From contig CDMY01000653.1 of the NCBI GenBank assembly GCA_001179505.1, positions 1 to 36,321 on the forward strand: a stretch of DNA of 36,321 nt, read 5' to 3'. Below are positions 1 to 10,100 of the stretch, one piece after another. Both the position numbers and the translations under genes were made by a program. This DNA is from Vitrella brassicaformis (taxonomy: Eukaryota; Sar; Vitrellaceae). The notes beneath the pieces were generated by a model. It worked only from the letters and a program-made list of their open reading frames with translations, was not told the origin of the DNA and made no database searches. Each line of letters begins with the position of its first letter. Positions within the stretch are counted from its first letter, which is position 1.

Positions 1-348
1 CGATGGACTTGCCGCGCGGCACCCATTCATGTGTCGAGCACGATCTCCTTGACGAAGCTGCCAGCACCTCTCGAGACCTAGCTGCATGGGGACTGGGGGC
101 CGCAGTCTGTCTGAGTGACAAAGACGCCTACAGAGAGAAGGTGCAGGGGAGAAGCTGAGGGCGTGTGTGCAAGATAATGTGACTATGGGCTATCAGGCCT
201 TACCAAGCATTTGGAATGAGGTTGTGTGTGTGGGTCATGAGGCGAATCCGAAGTTGCTCGAAAGGTATCGCGTCAGCATCGGTGAAGTAAAGACCATATA
301 GGTCGGTCTTCATCGCAATCGCACCTTCATCAAGAGGGCAGAAAAGGT
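1..348 (-). CDS. partial gene at left edge, two candidate exons, function unknown
   Basis: Two minus-strand exons can be joined in frame: 348-204 and 127-1. The first follows an acceptor ending TTTAGCAG and ends at a GTAAGG donor in phase 2. The second follows a pyrimidine-rich acceptor (CTTCTCTCTGTAG) and stays open to the window edge. The translation contains LFCPLDEGAIAMKTD and LYGLYFTDADAIPFEQLRIR, which look like real protein rather than low-complexity shadow. The upstream exon was not found and the downstream part is outside the window. I do not recognise a family. The main support is the matching splice phase and the protein-like composition. Confidence 0.35.
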
Positions 349-973
349 CTGCTAAAGGCCCTTGACGGCATGGCCGATCCGTTGACGTCCTTCATCCTTT
401 TCCTGAGCAGACAAGCGCACAAACAGAGAGAGATGTCATGTGGGAAGCCTTCTGGCTGCTTCTCGCTTCGTGTGTGGCCTCTCTCTGTGTGAGCCTCTCT
501 GGTGCTCTTGTGATTTCGGAGAGAGCATGCGCCGTTAGCGTGTAAACACTCTCTGATTTTGAGGGCTTTTTCCCATTGCAGGGGAGCGGGGCGGCGGCTG
601 ACGTGTTCAGCTAAACCCTAGTTATGCGTAGGGTTTGCGAATTTCGTGAATGCTGTTGTGCAGGAGTGCACAGCAGGCAGGCACCTTCCCACACACGGAT
701 GTGCACAGGGGTGGGCTGGTGTGCAGAGAGGGAGGGAGGGAGGGAGGGAGGGGGCGTGCACTGCGCATGGCTCTCTCTCTCTCTCTCTGCGCGCGCGCGT
801 GTGTGTGTGTGTGCGTGTGTGTGTCCATGCCTGCCTGCCTGCCTTTATGATTGCGTGCGCTCATGGCCCATTCATTCCAAACAGTCAGTGCATTCATGTC
901 AGTCATCGGCCATTCATTCAGCAGCCCAGCCGTGTGTGTGTGTCATTGGCACGCACACACACACACACACACT

Positions 974-1085
974 GACTGCATGGAGGGTGTGGGGTGGTGT
1001 GTACTCTGTGTGTGTTGACTGACTGGGTGATACGATAGCTGGCTGATTGACATGACAGCAGAGAGACAAACAGACAGAGGTCACA
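974..1085 (-). repeat. inverted repeat arm, left of the arylsulfotransferase-like gene
   Basis: Read on the minus strand this segment closely matches 4524-4637 read on the plus strand. Both contain CATGTCAATCAGCCAGCTAT, then ATCACCCA, then CACACACAGAGTACACACCA, then CCATGCAGTCAG, with only scattered differences over about 110 bases. The two copies face each other across the gene at 1644-4302. Confidence 0.75.
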
Positions 1086-1090
1086 TAACT

Positions 1091-1575
1091 GAAAGCAGGC
1101 AGCGTCGGGTGGCAAACGCCGAGTAAGTTCTCACAAAAAGATAGTCGCATCGCATCCACCACACCACACCACACCACACCACGCACAGCTGGTGGGTCGC
1201 CATGACGTGAGCAGAGGAGGCTATGGGGAGTCAGATAGCTCTGATGATGGCACGGTGCAGTTGTGGAGCCTGCAGGGGCGCTATCGATAGATCGGTGTGT
1301 GGTTGACTAAGAGAGACATGTGCAGCAAGCAAAGCACTGTCAGAGACCAATCATGTCGTACGTAGGCCATGCTTCGTGACATGAATGAACCACTACTCGC
1401 TGAGGTGGGTGGATGTTGTGTCCAAACATCCACGGACGTGTGGTCCATCGCAGTCAGTCAAACGAACCGGTTCATATAAAACGTAGAAGCAGGCAGCATC
1501 GGGTCGGGTGGCAAACGAACGCCAAGTACTCACTCACCAATAAATAGTCGCATCCACCACACCACACCACGCACA
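1091..1575 (+). repeat. diverged direct repeat pair (about 1091-1180 and 1485-1575)
   Basis: Both copies read GAA(A)GCAGGCAGC, then TCGGGTGGCAAACG, then GCC and AAGT, then ATAGTCGCATC, then CCACCACACCACACCAC, in the same order and with small indels. The first copy begins just beyond the inverted-repeat arm. The purpose is unknown; it is probably a degenerate local duplication. Confidence 0.6.
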
Positions 1576-1643
1576 CTCTCACGCACCGCACCGCATGCAG
1601 ACACACACACTCACTCACAGAGAGCAATTAAGTACATCTACAG

Positions 1644-4302
1644 TCATGTTGAGCGAATTGTCACGGTGTTGGACGGTTTGCCTTTGGTGCCGTCGGCCAT
1701 CAGGGGCACCACTTGCCACACACAGCACTCTGCAGCACTGCCCTCGCTCTCCTCCACGCTGTTCCTGACGGCCTCGACCAAATCGACCAACTCACTCGTC
1801 GACACACCGTCCTCAAAATGCTTTTTCTCCACTTGCCGCGTCACCGTCATGGGGGCGCCCTCACGCTCGCCCACCAGCACCTCCCACCCCACCACACCCG
1901 TGGCACCGTTCCTATCGACAGACATCAAAGACACACACACAGAGATAGACGCGTTCATTGGAGTCAGTCAGTGCACTCACTCATTGAATGTATCTATCGT
2001 GTCTGTCGTACCGCACTCACTGCCCACGCTCACTCACCAGCTGAAGTGCAGCGACGGGCTGGTTGCCACAGCGGTGCTGCCATGGCCACTACCATTGTCT
2101 TGGTTGGCCACCATTAGTGTGGGCGGCTCGGCCGGCTCCCCTTGCCACCGATGCCGCGTGGCTCGATAGGACGAGCCGTGCACAAACTGCATCTCCAGCA
2201 CCTTGCTGCTGGTCTGGGGGTCGATCTCGGTGTAGAAGGGCATCAGCGGCTTCCCGATACCGCCCCAGTCTATCGCGTAGTTGCCGTTGTCCAGCAGCTG
2301 GGAGCTGCCCGTCGCCCACGTGTATAAGTCCGGCGAGTGCCGGTACTCCCACACCTGTGTGGCTGTCATGGCGGCCTCGTCAACGCGGTAGCTGACGGCT
2401 CGTGAGTACTCGGGAACGTCACGCGGACCGTTGTCATACATCGTCAGCAGCAGAGTGCCATTGTCTTGGGTCAAGAGCCGGACATCGTGTTGGAATGAAA
2501 AGGGCCGCGATTGGTTGATGAAAATGAAGTCGTTGAACCCCTCCTTGCCTCCCAGGCGCCACAGGATGGTCCCTGTGTCTCGCGACACCTTGACGACGCC
2601 CAGCATCCGCAGCGACATGATGATGTGCCCGTCGCTGGACCAATCCACTGAGTTGACGTGCGCCTGACCGAACCGACCACACATTCACAGAGGGACGAAG
2701 GGAGGATACAGTACACACACGATCGAAGCCCAAAATACCCCTATCCTCATCCAGTTCTCACTCACAAGGTCCCAGAAGGGGAATTGCTGTGCGGCAATGG
2801 TGTATGTGTTCCGCGTGTGGAAGAGTGCATCGGGCAGCTTGATCCCGTCCCACGACCGCCACTCGTAGACCACGTTCCCCTCTGCGTCGAGCTCCTGCAC
2901 GATGGCCCCGGCGAGCGTCTTGGTGGTCGATTCGCCCCATATGCTGGGAAGCTCCTCCAGCGGCAGGCCGTGTTCTTTCATGGCGGCCTCGTGTGGCTGC
3001 AGGTCCACTGGCTGGATGTCGTAGGCCATCAGCAGCACATGCCCGTCCTCGCGCAAGTGGATGCCGTGCAGCTCTGCTTCGTACCTGCACACCACACAGC
3101 CAAGGCAAGCAGACAGAGCAGACAGGGCCCGGCCCGTGTGTGTATGCGATGCGTGTCTGAGGGCAGGGCAGCCAGGCCAGCAGCCACTCCCACTCACTCA
3201 CCCACCCCTCCCCACCCATGGCCAGGTCGGTGTGTCTTGACCTCCGTGTACGATTTGTCAAGCTCCACATACAGCAGCCGCCGCTCGTCGAAGTAAGTGA
3301 GGTGCCCCGTCCGCTGCTGCACAGTGAAGTCCGCATGGCCGATTCGCTGCGGGTGGTCCTGCCGCTCCAGCCGCCGATGGAACACCGGCTCGCCTGAGTC
3401 GTCCAGTATCAGTAGGTAGGGGGCGAAGCCAGGGGCAGTGGCATTGTCGCCCTCCACCAGAGTTCGCAGGATGATGTTGGCTGCGAAGATGTAGCCCTCT
3501 GCTGTCGCCCCCCTCTTGGCTGGCACCGTGACGTTGACCAGAGGGAAGTCAGAGGGAAGCGTGATAAACGAGCTGGGAGGGGAGATGAAGCTCTGCGTGG
3601 CCGCGGCCTTCTCTGCCGATGATGCCTGCTGCTGGTGCTGCTGATATGTTGGCTGTGGCTGCTCCGTCAGTCTGCGCAGCTTGTCACCAGACTCCTTCGG
3701 CGACACGGTGAACCTCCAAGTGTATCCCTCCAGCACGGTGACAGCTTCGTTCGCCTCTTTGACGCGCAGCCCAGGCTTGACGTGGACCGTGACGGTCTCG
3801 CCCGCTGCGAAAGGCGACGAGGGCTCGAAGATGACCATGCTGCCCCCCTCAACCAGCTTCACAGAGCCATCACACCCACCACTCTCAGAACCTGCAAACA
3901 GGCGAAAAGAATAGGCACAGCGCTGGAGTGCTGCACACAAAGATCGGTGTAGATAGTCGCTGGCTGACCGTGTACTGTCATGCCGGGCCCATCCGAAGCG
4001 CCCCTCTCCACGTTGGCGAGCGACAAGGTGGCCGAGTCACCGATGCCGCCCACACGAAGGGACACGGTGGTGTATGGCGAGACGAGTGAGGCTTCGGGCC
4101 GTGGATTGATGTAGCGAAAGGGGCTCGGTGAGGGTGAGGCCCGGGATTTCCTCGCGTCTTCGTTTTCCTCCCGAATGAGAGACCTCTTGGCGTTTGCTGG
4201 TGCTGCTGGTGTTGGTGCTGCTGGTGTGGCTGCGGTCGTTTCTAAGGGGTACAGAGTCATGGCGACAGCCAGGAGCATGGCCAGATGGGGGACAATTGTC
4301 AT
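1644..4302 (-). CDS. secreted arylsulfotransferase-like protein (Arylsulfotran_2 type)
   Basis: Five exons join in phase: 4302-3969, 3891-3216, 3084-2766, 2663-2038 and 1911-1644, giving 740 aa and ending in TGA. Residues 1-25 are a signal peptide (hydrophobic core LAMLLAVAMTL). A Pro/Ala-rich stretch follows, then a bacterial-Ig-like region (FEPSSPFAAGETVTVHV). The second half carries the Arylsulfotran_2 pattern: GHGYEAELHGIHL, AHVNSVDWSSDGHIIMSLR, GTILWRLGG, then FSFQHDVRLL and YDNG. This beta-propeller family is related to enzymes that move sulfate between phenolic compounds; substrate and activity here are unknown. The QHD histidine is the likely active-site candidate. The signal peptide suggests a secreted or luminal protein. 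The exon 2 donor (GTGGGG) was chosen because it restores GHGYEAELH in frame. The gene lies between inverted repeats. Confidence 0.8.
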
Positions 4303-4912
4303 CGCTGCTCATCTCACTCCTAGCTTAGAATTTCTATACCATTATTTCATCCTGGCGTCCGCTCCCATTAATTATGACGGCACGCGGCCTCTGCTGCCTC
4401 TGTGGCGCAAATGTTGAGAACGTGGGTGACTGCATATCGTGAATGTCTGTCTGTCTGTCTGTCTGTTTGGGCTGCGGCAGCGTCCGCCCGTTTCCTCGTG
4501 CTAAGTAGTCTCAGACTGTTCAGCGATGTCTTTCTGTTTGTCTCTTGCCATGTCAATCAGCCAGCTATCATATCACCCAATCAATCGACACACACAGAGT
4601 ACACACCACACCAGACCACACCCACCATGCAGTCAGCCAGGTCTTCACAGTGTGTGCGTAGCATATACATGGTGCGTGTGTGTCCATCAAAAAAGACATA
4701 GGGTGGGTGAGTAGGATCCCACCCAGACCCACACCCACACACGGACACGCAAGTGCCATGCAGAATCCACTGACACGCACACACAAACACCCCTGTTGGT
4801 ATCAATCATCCCCCAACCAACCAGCAGCCTCAACCAATCACTCATCCCTTTAGGAATACGACTACTCCCCCCCCTCTGGTGCCCCTGTGTGTATTGTATG
4901 TTTCCTCTTACT
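4303..4912. other. intergenic region between two minus-strand genes
   Basis: This is the upstream flank of the arylsulfotransferase-like gene and the 3' flank of the JmjC gene. It contains a (TGTC)n run near 4445-4467, the right inverted-repeat arm and (AC)-rich sequence near 4720-4790. No exon was seen. Confidence 0.55.
4524..4637 (+). repeat. inverted repeat arm, right of the arylsulfotransferase-like gene
   Basis: This is the partner of 974-1085 in opposite orientation, with about 110 bases of close similarity. The copy lies 222 bases upstream of the arylsulfotransferase-like start codon, inside its likely promoter region. Confidence 0.75.
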
Positions 4913-7156
4913 TCAAGCCCCTTCCTGCCCCCCACCGGCCTTGCTGCTCTGACCCTTGCTGGCCTTCTTGCCGCCGTGGTTGTCCTCGACCAAGCTCACG
5001 TCCTCAATCTCCACCTTGCCACGCAAAGACCGCCGCAGAGGCTCACTGAACGAGTAGTCGCGCAGAGCTGCCTTGGCGGCCACCTTTTTGCTGTTGACCC
5101 TGTTGACCAGAGCGCTGTCACCCTCCTTGCTGCTCTCCCCCGCTGCCACCGCACCACCGTCACCATCACCATCACCATCATCGACCCCATTCTCCTCGGC
5201 CTGGTCGGCCTTGAGGAGCTTGCTGGGCGGTTGTTCGGCAGACGGCTGGGGGGCTCTCGAGCGGTCTCTCTTGGGACGGCGGGGGGGAGCATTGTGGTGG
5301 TGCTGCGGGGGCTCGGCTGAGATGGACGCTTCGCTATCACGACGGGCACCACGGGGGCGGAGGGACCTCTTGTGCTTGCTCTCGACCACCATCTGAAGAA
5401 CAGGGAGGCAAGACAGACATCCGCCGGTGCATAGACGCTACGTTGTTGCTGCTCTTGTGACGTGGGGTGGGTGTCGTCACCTTATCGTTGAGCCCTTCAG
5501 GGGGGATGACGGGAGAGCTGGCCGACGGGTCACTGCCCATGGCCTGCAAACACACACACACACACACACACATTTCAAATGAAGAGGAGTGTAAGTCAGT
5601 GAGTGTGGTGTTCACCTCTCCGGCCCCCAGGCCATTCAGAGCCTCCATATTGTTCTCGGCGTCCTTGTCGTTCCTCCGCAAAGGCCCCTGCCGCTCTCCT
5701 AGAGGCTCTTCATCCCCTCCATCCCCACCACCACCATCAGCGTCTGGCTGCTCTGAGTTCGATCCACCACCCGCACAGGCCGCCGCTGCTGCTGCTGCCG
5801 CTGCCGCTGCTGGTCCTGGGCCGCTGTCGCCATTCTTGGTGTGCTGAGAGTCGTTCTCGCTCATGTGTTGGTCATGGTCATCCTCATGGTTGTCATGGGG
5901 AAGTAGCGGAGAGAGCAATGGGGGGATGGGTGCGGGGGGTGCTGGGGCTGCTGCTGGGTGGTCGTCCGACGGCTTGTCAGAGGGGGAATGGCCGTCAGCG
6001 GGCGCCTGGGGCTTGCCCTCGCGCTTGGCTCTCGCAGTGTCCCCGAGATTCGCCCTGATCTGCTCAGGCCTCGTCGCGAACAGATGGCTGATGACCATCT
6101 GGTTCTGCAGTCTTCTTGGAAGACTCAGGAGGTTCAGGGAGCGGCCGGGGGCGTCGGCGCTGCGATCTGGGCTATCATCAACAAACTGCACAGATAGACA
6201 GACAGATGGATCAACACACACACATACGGGATTATGTGGGGTGAGAGGTGGGTGCTTTGTGCTGTCTGTTCTGTGTGGTCTCTCGTTCGTTCCATCATGA
6301 CGTTCATTGATTCGTTCATTTACCTTGTCCAGCGATTCGTCAACAACAGCAGCGGCAGCGGCCGCAGCGGCCGCACCACACGCACCACCCGTCTGGCGGC
6401 TGTTATCTGCTCCACACGCCCCTGCGCCACCCTCACGACCAACCAACTCGCTACACTCAGCCTGACCGACGCACACCAGAACACACCCAAGCTAATGCAC
6501 ATCAATCACATACGGCCGCATTATGGCCGGCCTTGTTGTGGTTTCCCTCCGTCTGTCTGTCTGTCCCTACCATGTTTTGATCATTGCTTGAGGGTATCTC
6601 CTTCTCCTTATCGCCGCCCACATCTTCCTCTCCACCGCCGCCCACCTCCTGAGGGGGCACTACTGGTGCCCCAAGCACCACAAACTCGTTGTCACACGCA
6701 AAGCCCATCGCCACGTCGTCAGATGAACCGTCAGCACCACTCGCACCAGCAGCAGCTGCTGCTGCACCGCCGCTTTCACCAGGTTCCTCATGTGCACCCA
6801 CGACCTGACGAACGAACAAGGCAGAAGGCAGGGCGCCCCACACATGCATGGCGATCGACCCCAGCTTGCTGCCTGCCTGTCTGCCTGTCTGTCTGTCTGT
6901 CTGTCCATTTGCGCGGTAGTGCTCTGCCCACCTGGTCGCTTGGCGAAGTGGTAAGGGCTGCCGCCTTGTCCTCTTGCACGGCTTGGCGCTTGTTCTCCTC
7001 GTCGTCTTTCTGGTCCTTCTGCTTGGCCTCGTCCATGTCGAGTGGCTGCATGGTCTCACCGGCATCAAGCGCTGGGAGCTGTGGCGTGAGTGGGCGAGTT
7101 GCGGACGGAGGGCGTGGGGGCAGCACGGGGGACTGGGACTCCTCGGCAACAACACA
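4913..7156 (-). other. low-complexity C-terminal tail (exons 25-30)
   Basis: Exons: 7156-6932, 6804-6571, 6461-6324, 6185-5616, 5543-5481, 5392-4913. All junctions are phase 0, unlike the phase-1 array, so this part may have a separate origin. Composition is rich in Ala, Gly, Asp, Glu, Pro and Gln, with one ordered-looking stretch (LPRRLQNQMVISHLFA). The last exon is basic (KHKRSLRPRGARR) and could hold a nuclear localisation signal. No known domain was recognised. Confidence 0.6.
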
Positions 7157-10100
7157 CTGAATGCGATGCACCCCCACCAGCCATCCAGCGACACACGGAG
7201 AACAAACAACGGGATGAGTGAGTGGCCGTGTCTGTGTCGGTCTGTCATCAATCGTCCCATCCCCTCTCACTCACCTGGTCAGCGGGAGAGCAGGGGCCTC
7301 CTCGCTGCCTGTGCGACGATCCATCCCCACGAATGCGGCCGGGGCCCCGCTCCCCACCGCCCCCCTCGTCTGACCGCAGAATCCCGTCCGCCTCATTGAT
7401 GTCGTCACAAGCCGCTGCTGATGCAGATGCCGCTGCTCCTTGTGGTGGTGGTGGCGCAGCGTGGCTGGTGCGAGAATCGGCGAGGTGTTGAGGCAGCTGC
7501 AGGGGCGGCCGGTCCCTGACAGTCTTGTTCCTGACCTCCACAGCTTTCTGCAGCGCCAGGCGGACGCCTTTGCGGGTGGGTTTGATGGGTATGGGCAGAG
7601 CAGGGAACGGGCCCGCGGCGAAATGGCCGTCGCGGAGGGCGACCATGACGTCGGGACCGTCGGTGCCGTTGGCGGCCGCCACCAGGGCGAGCTGCTCGCT
7701 GGCATAAGCCGCCACCTCCTGGCTGCTCAGTACGGCATCATCACCTGCAGCACCTGAAGTGGACGAAGCCCCATCTGCAGCAATCGGTGAGGTGACACAC
7801 ATTACATGCATTACCGAAGCACATCCATACCTCCCTCCCTCCCTCACTCCCTCCCTCCATGACCTTGGTTATCGTGTTCCCCTTCTCCATCCTCATCCTC
7901 GTCGTCTCCCCCATCGTCAGGCTCGCCGTCGCTACCCTCAATGACGACCTCGTAGTCACCCTGACCATCTCCCACACCCTCGTCGGCCTTGTCGGCGCCA
8001 GCGGGGTGGTTCTGGTCCGACCAGAGCGACCGGATGGGGGGATTACCGATCGTCTTGGCCAGCCGATTGCGAGTCTCGACGGCCTTCTCGAGGGCCTTGT
8101 CGATGCCCTCTCGGGTGCGTTTTTGGGGGTTGATGGTGCGGGAGGAACGGTGTCCACTGCCTTGGCGGAAGCGGATCACCCACGCGGAGTCGTACCAGAT
8201 GACGTTGATCCTCTCGGAGCTGTTGAGTCGACGCAGCTCGGCCAGCCGCTGCCTGGCGTAGCGGTCGAGGGCGTCCCTGTCCACCTCAGCAGCAGCAACA
8301 GCAGCAGCAGCGGACGAGCCTGAACAGCAGCAAACAAAACGACACGTATGTGACTGACTCGGCGGGAGTGTGGTGTGGGTGTGTGTCCTGTGGCACCCAC
8401 CTGCAGAGGCCTCTGTCCTCCCTCTCGCCCGTTTCTGCGGCTTGCGGTGGTATTGCTCTGCAATGATGCATTGAACCACCAAATGTGATTGATGTGCGCA
8501 CAGCCATCCCATCCCATCCCTCCACTGTTGTTTGTGTTTTGTGTCGTGCAGTGCAGTGCAGTGCAGTGCACCCATGGATCTCTCCCCCTTTGTGTCTCTG
8601 TGGCTCACTCACCGTCTGCATGGTCGTGCTCGTCGTCTTCCTCTTCCTCCTCCTTGACGCGCGCCATCTCGCCTGACCCCTCAGCGACGCCACCGGTGCC
8701 AGCCGGGCAGCCCGGCGGCAGCGACTGGATGGCGGGACGGCCCAGATCCCTGGCTACTTGGTTGCGGATGGCCATAGCCTCCTCGAGGGCCTTGTCGATG
8801 GCCTCGCGTGTGCGGGGCAGTGGTGTGATGGTGCGCCACACCCGGCCTCCCTTGTGGCGGAACTGGATCGACCAGGCGAACTTGTGCCACCTGAGATTGA
8901 CGTTCTCGGTGTCGTTGAGGCGACGCAGATCCGCCAGCCGATGCTTGGCGTAGCGGTCGAGGGACTTGATGTCCACCGACGCACCACCATCAACCGCATC
9001 TGAACGAACACCACACACCCGCCCATCCATCCAGCCCTCCCTCCCTCCATGAATGCACCTCCCCCCCTTTGCGTGTGGCTCACTCACTGTCTTGTTCCTC
9101 GTCCTCATCTTCCTCCTCTTGCTCGTCCTCAGGCGCGACGCTGCTGCCCTCCATCTCGCTACCCTCACCATCGCCATCCCCCCCTCCATCGGGCCCTCTG
9201 TCGTCACTCCGGTGACGCCGAGGCGGCAGCGACTGGATGGATGGGTAGCCCATGGTCTCGAGCAGTTTGTTGCGCTTCTCGACTGCCTCCTGCAGGGCCT
9301 CGTCGATGCCCTCTCGGGTGCGGGCCTGGGGGCGGGAGGTGGCGTAGTGCGCCTTGCCGTCGTGGCGGACACAGACTTGCCATCTGCCGTCGTGGTGCCA
9401 GCTGATGTAGGTGCTCGTGTGGCGGTTGAGGTGACGCAACTCGGTCATCCGGTCCTCGGCGTAGCCGTTGAGAAGGCCACCCCTCCTGGCCGCAGCAAGA
9501 CGAGACGAACCTGGAGACCATAGCAGGCACAGAAGCAGCACAGCACAATACAACACATACTCGGACAGACATGCACTCACGTGGGTGTGTGTGTGTGTGT
9601 GTGTGTGTGTACCTGGAGATCCTCCTCTCCGTTTCCGCCTCTTACGCGCCCTTTGGTCGTGCTCCTCTCCCTCTCCCTCCTCGTCGTCATGCTCGGCCAT
9701 GTCCATCTCATCGCCATCATTGCCATCTCCCACGCCCTCGCCCTCGCCCTCGTCGTCACCGCCGTGGCGGGGGGGATAGCGGAGAGGGGGAAGGCCAACC
9801 GTCTTGGCCAGCCGATTGCGCTTCTCGACTGTTTCCTTCAAGGCCTTGTCGATGGCCTCCCGGGAGCGGCCTCGCACTCTGATTCTGAATGACCTCTGCT
9901 GGTTGTCGAGGCGGATCTGAATGACCCAGCCGTTGCGGTGCCACATGATGTGGGTGCCTCTGGAGCCATTGAGGCGACGCAGCTGGCCCTGCCGCTCCAC
10001 GCCGTAGGCCTCAAATGCCTTCTTGTCTACCTCACTCGCACCATGCGCCGTGCCGATCTCTACTTCCTCCTCGTCCTCAGACGCGCCCCCCTGCAGCTGC

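Larger units (their letters stand above)
349..1643. other. intergenic stretch with simple and dispersed repeats
   Basis: No convincing exon was seen. The stretch contains (GGGA)n near 728-752, a (CT)n-(CG)n-(GT)n run at about 772-822, (AC)n at about 949-973, and (ACACC)n near 1156-1183. It also holds one arm of an inverted repeat shared with 4524-4637 and a diverged direct repeat (about 1091-1180 and 1485-1575). The end near 1643 is the 3' flank of the arylsulfotransferase-like gene. Confidence 0.6.

Noticed and set aside
622-1186. Several overlapping open frames on both strands rich in Thr-His, Cys-Val and Arg-Glu repeats
   Set aside because: They are translations of (GT)n, (CT)n and (AC)n runs. 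They have no domain, and both strands are open at once because of the repeats.
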